This document shows, one piece after another, positions 7,691 through 15,596 of a stretch of 15,596 nt of DNA. The notes under the pieces were generated by a model. That model saw nothing but the letters and a program-made list of their open reading frames with translations, did no database searches and was not told where the DNA came from. This DNA is from Coemansia sp. RSA 1804 (taxonomy: Eukaryota; Kickxellomycota; Kickxellomycetes; Kickxellales; Kickxellaceae): positions 1 to 15,596 of the forward strand of contig JANBTH010000522.1 in NCBI GenBank assembly GCA_027578815.1, given 5' to 3'. A program made the position numbers and the translations under genes. Positions within the stretch are counted from its first letter, which is position 1; the number at the start of each line of letters is the position of its first letter.

Positions 7691-9277
7691 ATGATCCATC
7701 TTGATACCTCTTGTATTAGTATCAGCAATGGTGCTGACGAATCCACATCATTGCTGCCGTTCTACCCAGATGCATCCGGATCAAGCGTCAATGCATGTCC
7801 AGAAACCGAGAATTCAGAGCTGGGACTTTCATTTTCCATTTCTGATGCAAACAATGCATTTGTCAAGTATGATTCTGTAACCACCGCCGAGATAGCCAAG
7901 CAAGAAGCAAGAGTTCTGCTAAAGTCTAGCATTCAGGTAGCGCTTGCCTTTCTGCTGCAATACTCGTTTAGTTTTGTAAACGTTATGTCGCTAGGCCACT
8001 TGGGCGCCACCGAGCTTGCTGCTGCGGCACTAGCAAACATGACCGTGTATATGGTTGTCAACGCACCTGCGTGCGGTCTAGCTTCTGCGCTGGAAACATT
8101 CTGCTCAACTTCATTTACCGGCTCACGCGATAAGACTCTTGTGGGCTTTCATCTGCAGCGTGGGATTATCTCCGTCACAATTCATTTTATTTTAACTCTG
8201 CCAGTGTTGATTAACATTGAGCCTATCTTCATCTATCTCCGCCAAGATCCCCAAATAGCGCATTTATGCGGTCGCTTTATCCGCGCCCAGCTACCAGGCA
8301 TGCTCCCGTGGATATATTTTGAGTGCATCAGATGCTTCCTACAGGCGCAGAGACACATGAATGCAAGCACATATGCAATGGGTGTTGCATTGCCTATTCA
8401 CCTAGTCAGCACCTACTTTCTAGTATGGTCGCAAAGGTTTGGGATTGGGTTCATTGGTGCGGCTGTCGCAAATGTGGGAACCTTCTGGGCAACATTTCTT
8501 GGAATTGTTGTCTATTGTCGGTATACTGACGTGCGGGCAGCCTGGGGTGGGTGGACACGCCGCGCCTTTGTTACAATGCCTGAATACTACCGTCTGGCTC
8601 TTCCTTCCATTGTCATGGTTTGCTCCGACTGGATAGGATGGGAGCTAATGGCAATCACTGCTAGCTATCTTGGAAACACAACTCTGGCTGCTCAGTCCAT
8701 TGCCATCAACACGTGCCCTATAACCTACCAATGGGCCAATGGGCTACGGACTGCCATTAGCAACCGCACAGGAAACCTTCTTGGCCAAACACGCGCTCGA
8801 CGTGCTGAGATCTCGTCGGCTGTTGGACTATGTCTCGGTGCTGCTTGGGGAGTTATATCGATGGCCATATACATTTCTGCTGCCAACTGGTGGGGGCACG
8901 TGTACACCAAGGATACCGACGTAATTTCTGTGGTTTCTGTGATAATGCCATTCTGCGGCATTTTCCAGCTAGGCGACTGTATGAACGCTGTCAGTGGAGG
9001 AGTCTTGCGCAGCTTTGGCAAACAGGCTGCTGGCGCTCTGATAAGCTTTCCGTCATATTATATTATTGGACTTCCTCTCGGTCTTTATCTAACATATGGT
9101 CGACCAGAGCTTGGTGTCATTGGACTATGGATTGGGCTGTGTGCCAGCGTTTACCTTACAGCTGTCGGGCAGACATTTATTTGCTTACGTGCAAACTACA
9201 CAAAAGAGGTTGAAAAGTGTCTCAATCGGATTGAAATGAGCCAACATTCTCTCTCTGATAACTCTACCACTTTCTAA
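7691..9277 (+). CDS. MATE-family multidrug/toxic-compound exporter
   Basis: Cation-coupled antiporter that exports small organic molecules across the plasma or vacuolar membrane, of the fungal MATE group that includes yeast Erc1. Single exon, 528 residues, near the usual family length, with about 12 membrane segments from residue 79 to 499. Seen: first MatE half with GHLGATELAAAALANM (102-117) and the LETFCSTSFTG / VGFHLQRG region (134-158); second half with LGNTTLAAQSI (327-337), the ISNRTGNLLG motif (356-365), and GGVLRSFGKQ (436-445). The cytosolic N-terminus of about 75 residues is Ser/Asn-rich. The frame is open upstream to an ATG at 7607, adding 28 mostly hydrophobic residues. I prefer 7691 for its ACCAACATG context and because MATE proteins usually start with a polar cytosolic tail. 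AATAAA at 9418-9423 may be its poly(A) signal. Substrate unknown. Confidence 0.93.
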   Translation: MIHLDTSCISISNGADESTSLLPFYPDASGSSVNACPETENSELGLSFSISDANNAFVKYDSVTTAEIAKQEARVLLKSSIQVALAFLLQYSFSFVNVMSLGHLGATELAAAALANMTVYMVVNAPACGLASALETFCSTSFTGSRDKTLVGFHLQRGIISVTIHFILTLPVLINIEPIFIYLRQDPQIAHLCGRFIRAQLPGMLPWIYFECIRCFLQAQRHMNASTYAMGVALPIHLVSTYFLVWSQRFGIGFIGAAVANVGTFWATFLGIVVYCRYTDVRAAWGGWTRRAFVTMPEYYRLALPSIVMVCSDWIGWELMAITASYLGNTTLAAQSIAINTCPITYQWANGLRTAISNRTGNLLGQTRARRAEISSAVGLCLGAAWGVISMAIYISAANWWGHVYTKDTDVISVVSVIMPFCGIFQLGDCMNAVSGGVLRSFGKQAAGALISFPSYYIIGLPLGLYLTYGRPELGVIGLWIGLCASVYLTAVGQTFICLRANYTKEVEKCLNRIEMSQHSLSDNSTTF

Positions 9278-9456
9278 TTGTGGAGGAATTGTCCGTTATA
9301 TTTTGCATAAAACGTAGCTCTTTCATAGTCCTTGGGTTTTTTGCGCAACAGAATAGTAAACAGTGAAAACCTTTGTTTGAAACATGGCTATAAAATCTTA
9401 AAAAATCCTAAATGAAAAATAAAAAAGTATGAAAAATTGCATGGTATTTCCAGTGG

Positions 9457-11046
9457 TTACTTTAAATTAATAAAATAGCCTGTCTGCACGTTATTCAAGT
9501 GAGGATATCTGTTCTTGTTTGATTGAATAAACTTATCAATGTCTTCAAGAGCAAAATCTTGGACATGGACCTTTTTTAATGAAGAAATGCGTAGCATCAA
9601 GTAGAACATATTTGCTAGATACTTTTCAGGTGAATTGCCAGCGCACATATCACAATCCAGTACCAGATTTTCTACCTTTGTGTTAAATGGCTCCAATTTT
9701 TCTGCAAATGTGTTTGGAGCCAGGTCAAGCATTTGAAAGCTTGGGGGAACAATTGCACTAAGAGTAACTAGGTTTGGCGCATTTACAATTGCATCTATAA
9801 CTGTTGTCATAGACTTGCACAGATTCAAATATATTGTTGAAAGCTTGGCAAGCTTTGCCACTTTATAGTCTGGTTTATAATTGCAACCAATATAATTGTC
9901 CAACATTGTTCTATTGCGTCCATGGTATTGTCCAAGAAACATATTGATTACATTGCTCATATATTCTGATTCATCTTGTTCTTCTGTCTCCGTGTGTATG
10001 TTAATTGATAATGCAAGCGTGTCTGGCTGGGGTATCATTAGTCTAGACTGTGTGAGCAACCTTAGGTTGTTGGTAGACGCTCTAAGTTTAACAAATGACA
10101 GACTTTGTGGAAATACACAACGTTGTAATATTGTGCTTCTGGTTGTAAGGTTTGTCAAGTACAATTCTTCTAGCACCGGAAAATGTAACGTTATGCCATT
10201 TTCTGACAACTTAGGTTGGCTGTTGTCGTTTAGTGTATACACAATTTTCAAGCTTTTCAAGCACCAGAACTTGATGGTATTCTGTGACTGATTGCCACCG
10301 CTATTCCTAAAGTTTTCCCATTGGTACAAGTGTGGTGATTCAATCAGCAATAGTCGCACCAGCGAGTCAGCAACTATATCAAATGAATTTCTTATATTTG
10401 CAGGTATTCCAAGGCTTATTTCCAAATCTGACAACTTGCTCAGTGAGTAGTTCTGCGGCAATGTAAATGTGTTTTCAATAACAAGCCTGGTAAGCTGGTG
10501 CTTGTATTTGTCGATAAAGGGACCGTAAACGTCGTCTGGTATAATGGATGTGGAAGATTCGTAAAATTCCAGAGCCGTGACATTGGGCATTGTTTTTATT
10601 GCCAGATTGCCTAGCTGAGACACCATCAGTCTGACAAAATAGTTTTCTTCATTCCAGTCCCAATCAAAGGTACCCATGGTTATTGTCTGAATTCCACGCA
10701 GCTTCTGGCGGTATTCAACTAGAACTTTATACAGTTCTCTGTAAACCATCAAACTGCCCATACTAAAGTGGGGCCTAATTTTTAAGGACCGTATATGCTT
10801 GTAGTTTTTGCCAATTGTAACAAACGGTAAGTTGGACTCAAGCTTTGGTTGTGTATTGCTAACCATTGAATATGACTCAATTAGCACATTCTTCAGCACC
10901 AAAGGAGCAGCAAGGCCACGCCAACGCTGGTTTACATGAAGAAGCGGTATAGTGGACTTCCAATCGTCAATGCCTCTATCAGTGCCGAATACTGTAGCCC
11001 CCAGTATTTGAGATAAAATATCGTTATTCAATTTTTCAACGTGCAT
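9457..11046 (-). CDS. F-box-like / irregular leucine-rich-repeat protein
   Basis: Single exon, 529 residues, convergent with the MATE gene (179 bases between stops). The N-terminus, residues about 4-55, resembles an F-box: LNNDILSQILG, a polar loop, then IPLLHVNQRWRGLAAPLVL. If so, it would bind Skp1 and recruit targets to an SCF ubiquitin ligase. The rest is a chain of irregular leucine-rich segments (for example VTALEFYESS, LSDLEISLGI, LEELYLTNLT, LVTLSAIVPP), as expected of a target-binding solenoid. There is no signal peptide or membrane segment. From general knowledge, such proteins are strongly expanded in Kickxellales fungi and mostly uncharacterised, so this is a lineage clue more than a pathway clue. 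The gene is markedly more AT-rich than the LPMO-like gene to its right. F-box assignment is probable; the target is unknown. Confidence 0.8.
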   Translation of the reverse strand: MHVEKLNNDILSQILGATVFGTDRGIDDWKSTIPLLHVNQRWRGLAAPLVLKNVLIESYSMVSNTQPKLESNLPFVTIGKNYKHIRSLKIRPHFSMGSLMVYRELYKVLVEYRQKLRGIQTITMGTFDWDWNEENYFVRLMVSQLGNLAIKTMPNVTALEFYESSTSIIPDDVYGPFIDKYKHQLTRLVIENTFTLPQNYSLSKLSDLEISLGIPANIRNSFDIVADSLVRLLLIESPHLYQWENFRNSGGNQSQNTIKFWCLKSLKIVYTLNDNSQPKLSENGITLHFPVLEELYLTNLTTRSTILQRCVFPQSLSFVKLRASTNNLRLLTQSRLMIPQPDTLALSINIHTETEEQDESEYMSNVINMFLGQYHGRNRTMLDNYIGCNYKPDYKVAKLAKLSTIYLNLCKSMTTVIDAIVNAPNLVTLSAIVPPSFQMLDLAPNTFAEKLEPFNTKVENLVLDCDMCAGNSPEKYLANMFYLMLRISSLKKVHVQDFALEDIDKFIQSNKNRYPHLNNVQTGYFINLK

Positions 11047-11481
11047 TTTCAGTATGTATAATATGGTAGAAATTTTTAAATGAAATTAATAAGAAACAAA
11101 AAAGGCGCAAAAAGAAGCAGTCCTTTGTCTTTGCTCATAATAAGTAGACTCTATTCTCTTTGTAGATAGAAGTCATTGCGGATTTAATTTTATTTGGAAA
11201 CATGAAGGCGTGACAATATTTCGTTATCCATTTACTCTGTGCAAAGTAGTGTACATCTGAACTATTGGTAGTTGGATGCCAATATTTGAAAAATTGGATG
11301 AATGACAACGTCCATATCAGAAAAGTATTTTTATTACTAATAATTTTTTAAAAAATAAAAAACTGTTAATTTCAACAAAAATAACGCTGTTACTTGCTTT
11401 CCAGCATTTGCAACAAAAAATTATCTCATTCACCTTGTCTTCTCTAACATGTGTAACTCTGGTACTTTCATTACTCATTAC
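11047..11481. other. AT-rich spacer, no gene seen
   Basis: Upstream region of the F-box-like gene and probable 3' region of the small ORF to its right. TTTATT at 11330-11335 reads AATAAA on the minus strand, about 150 bases past the small ORF's stop. An open frame at 11408-11695 on the plus strand opens with TTG and is the antisense shadow of the small ORF. Confidence 0.4.
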
Positions 11482-11679
11482 TTATGTACTTCCATTCCTT
11501 AAATCTTTTTTAAACATAACCTCTGCTACTCTAGGATCTGTTAGGTTATTGGATTTGTCTGAGGTATTTGAACTACTCTGTGTTTCAACTGGTGTGCCAT
11601 TTAATTTTGATGCGGCATCCACAAAATTTTTTGGATCATACTTTGAAAACTTTGTAGTGGGGGGTTGTTCATCAGGCAT
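11482..11679 (-). CDS. possible small hydrophilic protein, 65 residues
   Basis: Starts with AAGATGCC, a good initiation context, and encodes a polar sequence (MPDEQPPTTKFSKYDPKNF, a Ser/Thr/Asn-rich middle, then DPRVAEVMFKKDLRNGST). No signal peptide, membrane segment or recognised family. GTATAAA on the minus strand at 11760-11754, about 75 bases upstream, and a minus-strand AATAAA about 150 bases downstream give it plausible gene ends. It could also be the first exon of a slightly longer gene; I saw no convincing second exon. The composition looks more like protein than the overlapping plus-strand frame does. Confidence 0.4.
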   Translation of the reverse strand: MPDEQPPTTKFSKYDPKNFVDAASKLNGTPVETQSSSNTSDKSNNLTDPRVAEVMFKKDLRNGST

Positions 11680-11753
11680 CTTGAGTAATGTTTAGCTTGA
11701 ATGAAGATATGAAAAAACATCTTAGTATTCAGGCAGGAGTGTTTTGTTTGGCA

Positions 11754-11760
11754 TTTATAC
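11754..11760 (-). promoter_or_regulatory. TATA box of small minus-strand ORF
   Basis: GTATAAA on the minus strand, 75-81 bases before the ATG at 11679. The spacing is close to that of the two oxidase promoters. Confidence 0.4.
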
Positions 11761-12174
11761 CTTTGCCCCTTGCCTGTAAAAATATTAATTTACACGTATG
11801 CTAGCTAAAAAGCAACAAAAATTTGTAAGCTTTTTTCTTTTTGTTGAAAAAGCTCAGAGACTTTAAAGTTTTGCTTTTAATTATTAAATACACAAATATA
11901 AACTAATTAAATGTACAATTTGTACATAATTGCTAAATTAATATCCAAATTCAAAAGTCATGGTTTTTAATTATAGATTTTGAGACATGTGTTTAAATTC
12001 ATTAGAAATATTAATATTTTGCAATGCTGCGGTTGTCACTTTACTATTAGAGTTGTATAGTTACTATGTATTTTCAAATAAGCCAGCTGATTCACATTTT
12101 AAATAAAATGCACATTTAACGTTGTTCACACTGACAAATAAAACTGTTTTATTCAGCTTGGACTCGGGCACTTG
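11761..12174. other. very AT-rich spacer, no gene seen
   Basis: Long A/T tracts and no coding signal. The right end holds TTTATT at 12148-12153, which reads AATAAA on the minus strand about 22 bases after the second hydrolase's stop and is its probable poly(A) signal. Confidence 0.5.
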
Positions 12175-13276
12175 CTACGTGTTCTGCTGTTTGTTAAAGT
12201 TGGAGATCATTGAATGGACACTACAAGCAAATCTTACATACTCCTGGGAATGCAGGGCGTGAGCAGTCTGGTCAAAGACTTCATATATCACAGTATCGCG
12301 GCCAACACAATTGGCAATATACTCGGATTTTCTGGGGTTCACAACACGGTCACGCGCACCAGCCAACACTAGTATCTGCTTGTTGGGAAGCAATCTGCCT
12401 AGCTCGGCCAGCTGAGCAGCCGTTGTTTTATGGCGAAATACGCACAGCAGCTGTCCCAGCATTGCAAGCTTGGACATGCGGCCTTTATATTTGGACTTTC
12501 TTGAAGAGACAACCGCATAGTAGTCCAGCATGTTGTTGCAACCGGAGTCTGTTGGAGCGGGCGACAACAGATGGTTGCGCGGGTACTGGGCCAAACAGGC
12601 GTTTCTAAACTTTGTAGTTGGATTCCACGAGCAAATAACACGAGCGGTGTCAGCAACCTGGGTCAGCGGAGGAAAGGTCATTTTTGCAAACGATGCTCCC
12701 AGCGTCAGCGTTTTAACTGCATCGGGGTTGCGACACGCAAAGTTCAGTGCCACATTGCCACCCATGCTTACGCCAACAATGTTAGTCTTGCCGTCGCGCC
12801 ATCCAACTATGCCCATCAGCTTCTTCAGGTCTGACGCAAGTGTGGATACCGACGTTGCTGTGATCCTGATTCCGCCATCCGAATGCCCGGTGCCCCGATG
12901 GTCGTACACCAGACACTGATAGTTGGTGCCAAGACTGAGGAGCTGCTCAATGTTGGCTTCCCACATGCTACGGTTGGAGCACATGCCTAGTTAGATGCAA
13001 ACACGTCAGTTTATGTACGTTAGTGATATGTTCATATTCCAACCTCATTATTGCATCCAGAAAAATGCTTTGTGAGTCTTGTTGATTACCGTTGATAAAA
13101 ACCACGCGTTCAGTCCCGCTTCCGTACACCTCGTAGTATATGTGCACTGGTGGTAAACTGGTGCTGTAGCTGTCGTTTATGTCCACTTTTCCTCTCTTGT
13201 GCAGGTGCTTCCAAATGGGACTGTCTGAAGCCTCAGCAGGCAGCGCAGAGCCATTGTCGGCAATCTTTTTAGTCAT
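12175..13276 (-). CDS. alpha/beta hydrolase, soluble paralogue (two exons)
   Basis: Paralogue of the hydrolase at 752-2024, on the opposite strand. Exons are 13276-13090 and 12986-12175, giving 332 residues. The start at 13276 (MTKKIADNG) is chosen because it makes exon 1 exactly 187 bases, as in the paralogue; the frame upstream to 13351 lacks matching sequence. The splice forms Gly63 in VFINGM. Seen: LPAEASDSPIW and LHKRGKVDI near the N-terminus, DHRGTGHSD about 91-99, nucleophile elbow GVSMGG with Ser136, probable acid Asp275 in GARDR, and probable catalytic His305 in AHALHSQE. It ends shortly after the last helix (MISNFNKQQNT), 53 residues before the paralogue's end, with no membrane helix and no signal peptide, so it is probably cytosolic. 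Its codons are more G/C-rich than the paralogue's. Substrate unknown. Confidence 0.9.
12987..13089 (-). other. spliceosomal intron in second hydrolase gene
   Basis: Intron of 103 bases on the minus strand, starting GTAATC and ending CTAACTAG, where CTAAC next to the acceptor may be the branch site. Phase 1, splitting codon 63 (G|GC), the same codon and phase as in the hydrolase at 752-2024, although intron sequence and length differ. Confidence 0.9.
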
Positions 13277-13559
13277 TCTTGGGTTTAAATGTACACGGAA
13301 TAAATAAAAATTACTATAAAAGTAGTAGAGCATAAGAGTATAAGAACACACAAGAAAATAAAAGAAAATTGTACTATCATCTCTATCTACACAATTTACA
13401 CAGGACTTTAGATTTCAGAAATATTTGGTTTTTCTGCATAAAGAAGAGTTTATTTTATAATCTACAAAGAGCAATGTAATTAAAAAGAAGAAGAAAAACA
13501 GCTATCTACCGAAAACGTACTAAATTCATTAGATGGCTAATAAAGGGTTTCATTTTAGC
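13277..13559. other. spacer between second hydrolase and LPMO-like gene
   Basis: AT-rich; holds the upstream region of the hydrolase and the 3' region of the LPMO-like gene. TTTATT at 13449-13454 reads AATAAA on the minus strand, about 106 bases after the LPMO-like stop. No gene seen. Confidence 0.45.
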
Positions 13560-14333
13560 CTAGGCTGTGGAGGTTGGCGTGGCAGAGTATGGAGCAGACG
13601 AGGTAGACGAGTCTGCAGAGGTAGAGGTTGTCGTGCTAGCGGGGTAAACTGAGAAACCAGGACCACTGACAGTGACGGTGGTTACGTTGGTGGTGTAGAA
13701 CTCGATGCCAGTATCGTAGTTGCCAAGAAACTCCGGGATCAACGAGTAATCAGCGCCGTAGTTAGCAAAAGTAATCTGTTTGGCGGTGTACGACCCGGGA
13801 GCTCCAACAATAGCCACATCGGCGCAGTTGGAGTAGAACTCGCGGTTTCCCGATGCATTGACCCAGGACCAGGCAAACACAGCATGGTCAGTGCCGGGAA
13901 CAGAGCTTGGAAGATCAAAGGTGTACGACCGCACCGAGCCAGATCCACCGCTATTCGGGTTGCCGGTGTAGAAGCAGTAGCGGAGCTCCTGGTGCACAAC
14001 CATGTAGGATTTGCCGCCATCGTAGGAAAGCGAAAACTCACAGTGGCCGCCCGAGTGCGTGGCTCCGTACGCTGCAAACTCAACAGTCACCGGTTGGCCC
14101 GCAGTCCACGTGCTAGTTACCGTCGGCCATGGCTCCGTGTGCTTGCAGAACGGCGCCAGTATGTTGCCGTTGCTTCCAATTGGCGTGCTCAGGTTGTAGT
14201 CAATGGTTTCTCCTGCTGGGAGCGCGGGCTGCGTTTTGCATTGAAAAGAGTACCGGGGACACGGCTCGATTAGCTGCATGTGTCCTAGAACAATGGCAGT
14301 CTGCGCCAGTAGAGGGAACAGTTTTCCGAGCAT
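13560..14333 (-). CDS. secreted LPMO-like copper oxygenase (probably chitin/glucan-active)
   Basis: Resembles small secreted lytic polysaccharide monooxygenase-like proteins of zygomycete fungi, which cleave polysaccharide chains with copper and an oxygen or peroxide co-substrate. 257 residues, single exon. The signal peptide covers residues 1-17 (MLGKLFPLLAQTAIVLG), and cleavage would leave His18 as the mature first residue (HMQLIEPCPRYS), as needed for the copper histidine brace. The second brace residue is probably His97 in HSGGHCEF, with His93 the alternative. Six cysteines (25, 32, 63, 98, 120, 170) could form three disulfides. Other blocks: CEFSLSYDGGKSY, AVFAWSWVNASGNREFYSNCADV and EFLGNYDTGIEFY. 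The last 25 residues or so are a Ser/Thr-rich tail without a carbohydrate-binding module or GPI signal. Codons favour C or G at the third position far more than neighbours do, which suggests high expression. The exact CAZy class is not assigned here, and activity and substrate are inferred. Confidence 0.82.
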   Translation of the reverse strand: MLGKLFPLLAQTAIVLGHMQLIEPCPRYSFQCKTQPALPAGETIDYNLSTPIGSNGNILAPFCKHTEPWPTVTSTWTAGQPVTVEFAAYGATHSGGHCEFSLSYDGGKSYMVVHQELRYCFYTGNPNSGGSGSVRSYTFDLPSSVPGTDHAVFAWSWVNASGNREFYSNCADVAIVGAPGSYTAKQITFANYGADYSLIPEFLGNYDTGIEFYTTNVTTVTVSGPGFSVYPASTTTSTSADSSTSSAPYSATPTSTA

Positions 14334-14921
14334 TACTTCTTATTGATATCTAGAGGCAATGTTAGCAACAACCAAAAAAGAAGCATCCAAATAGCTGTTT
14401 AATGAAAATAGAAATGAAACACCCAAGGAATTCCCATTGTTACTAGTCACACTAGCGTATATATACCCTGCTGAACAGGACAATCCAACTGCCAGCTAAA
14501 CTAAAAGAAGAAAACAACCCGAATAGTCAAATAAGAGAATAGAAGAATTGAAAAAGGCTAATTGGACAATAGCAAGAGAGCACATCGCATCAATTGCTTT
14601 CTTGCTTTGTCTTTCGTTCATTCAAGCTATTGTGTTAATATATAAGGTTTAGAACTAAAATGAATTGGTAATATATCAAGAACGTCACACCGAATGTAAT
14701 CATAAGATAATATGGCAATTATTAATATGCGCTTCATTGAGATCATCTGAACCACAGGTGCCCACCTAGGTGTCCAAGTACGCTTTTAATTCATCTGCAA
14801 TTGTTAGAGTCAGAGTTAATGCTTTATAGTAGTTCACCATGGTTCTACAACGTATTAAATATATTTAAGCAAAGCTAATAGAATTTTTCGAAAAAGGAAG
14901 GATGTATCAACAGAAAGAGAA
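14334..14921. other. LPMO-like gene promoter and AT-rich spacer
   Basis: The left third is the probable promoter and 5' UTR of the LPMO-like gene, including its TATA box at 14458-14465 and A/G-rich stretches around 14505-14560. The remainder to 14921 shows no coding signal. Confidence 0.45.
14458..14465 (-). promoter_or_regulatory. TATA box of LPMO-like gene
   Basis: TATATATA inside the palindrome GTATATATAC, 125-132 bases before the ATG at 14333 on the minus strand. Confidence 0.5.
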
Positions 14922-15344
14922 TCAAGAGTGGCAATAATTTAACTGTAATATTGTGAGTGTATTTATAATTATTAGGGTTAATATGACAGGTAATGGGCCA
15001 TGAACCAGCCACAAGTTCCCAAAAGAAAATTGGGGGAGAAAATAAATGTTGCTCTGGTATAAGAAAAACAAAAAAATGGACATGCCAGAGACATTGGTCA
15101 TGTCATACGGATTATAAATATAAACTTCATAAAAATTTACTAGATTCCAGGCTAAAAAGTGGATAAAGGGACCCAACAACGAAAGTAGTGTAAAACTATT
15201 TGAATTCTTTTTTATCTTGATAACTATAGCCAAGGGTTTGGGCTTGAGAAGGCCAACTCGATGGTCTTCAGTTATCACAAAATTACCAGACTGACTGCCA
15301 CTCTGTTCTATGCGCATTGTTTGTCGGCTAAGAGTAGACTGCAT
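14922..15344 (-). CDS. doubtful ORF, 140 residues, possible membrane protein
   Basis: The first 40 residues look like ordinary protein (MQSTLSRQTMRIEQSGSQSG, then NFVITEDHRVGLLKPKPLAI). The rest is hydrophobic with about three possible membrane segments (about 52-72, 88-106 and 118-135). No recognised family and AT-driven composition in the second half. ATATATA at about 15361-15367 lies only 17 bases before the first ATG but about 45 before the second in-frame ATG at 15317, which would be the better start. It could be a decayed gene end, a lineage-specific protein, or chance. Confidence 0.25.
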   Translation of the reverse strand: MQSTLSRQTMRIEQSGSQSGNFVITEDHRVGLLKPKPLAIVIKIKKNSNSFTLLSLLGPFIHFLAWNLVNFYEVYIYNPYDMTNVSGMSIFLFFLYQSNIYFLPQFSFGNLWLVHGPLPVILTLIIINTLTILQLNYCHS

Positions 15345-15596
15345 CTCCGCTCTTAATTCAATATATAGTTCATTTCAGCTAGTTTTCTTCCTTTATCGCT
15401 TTTTTCGTCTTTTTGTCAAGTCACACATCCTGTCTCCAAGTCTCCTCTTTCCTTGCTTTTTGCAATGTTTCTTGTCATGCTTCTTGAATTAAAATTTTGT
15501 GTTTCCATCTCCTTGTCTGTCTGTTGCTCAGAGCAATGAGTGAGGTCCTGAGATCAGCGACTAATATCAATCAGCTCTGATAATGATACGCGACTC
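15345..15596 (+). promoter_or_regulatory. pyrimidine-rich tract, possible promoter of a gene clipped at right edge
   Basis: About 15375-15530 is strongly C/T-rich on the plus strand, after a TATA-like ATATATA at 15361. Fungal promoters and 5' UTRs of well-expressed genes often look like this. An ATG at 15536 opens only 14 codons (MSEVLRSATNINQL) before TGA, and another ATG at 15582 (MIRD) runs off the edge. The first may be an upstream ORF, or may be interrupted by an intron. No family can be named. Confidence 0.25.

Noticed and set aside
11408..11695. Plus-strand ORF of 95 codons with a hydrophobic N-terminus
   Set aside because: It opens with TTG and overlaps the minus-strand ORF, which has an ATG, TATA and poly(A) signal.
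15515..15575. Short inverted repeats around TCAGAGC and GCTCTGA near the right edge
   Set aside because: Seven-base arms about 40 bases apart are expected by chance, and no terminator or RNA fold is supported.

Overview
The window looks like a piece of a fungal nuclear genome, probably an early-diverging zygomycete-type fungus. My best guess is the Kickxellomycotina (Coemansia-like), but this is inference. The reasons are spaced, mostly intronless genes on both strands, AT-rich spacers with TATA boxes and AATAAA-type signals, a long F-box/leucine-rich-repeat-like protein, a small secreted LPMO-like protein of zygomycete type, and Fet3-type multicopper oxidases. No transposon, CRISPR array, rRNA or tRNA gene was seen.

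Layout, left to right. (1) 752-2024 (+): alpha/beta hydrolase in two exons, with a C-terminal membrane anchor. (2) 2856-4475 (+) and 5606-7225 (+): two tandem secreted multicopper oxidases of 539 residues each, about 78% identical by hand count and aligning without a gap. The duplicated unit includes promoter and 3' UTR sequence. Between them, about 4546-5009 holds what looks like a decayed gene of unknown family. (3) 7691-9277 (+): MATE-family exporter. (4) 9457-11046 (-): F-box-like protein, convergent with the MATE gene. (5) 11482-11679 (-): a possible small hydrophilic protein. (6) 12175-13276 (-): a second alpha/beta hydrolase, paralogous to the first and with an intron at the same codon, but without the membrane anchor. 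(7) 13560-14333 (-): secreted LPMO-like protein. (8) 14922-15344 (-): weak membrane-protein ORF. Both window edges may clip further genes.

How the genes may work together. The multicopper oxidases and LPMO-like protein are predicted secreted copper enzymes; the MATE protein would export small molecules; the hydrolases would act on an unknown ester, lactone or similar substrate. Two inverted hydrolase paralogues enclose the tandem oxidases, the exporter and the F-box gene, so local duplication has shaped the locus. Nothing in the sequence proves a shared pathway. The firmest unusual observations are the tandem oxidase duplication with a conserved upstream dyad and 3' UTR block, the patchy identity suggesting gene conversion, the hydrolase pair that differs by a membrane anchor, and the decayed gene between the oxidases.
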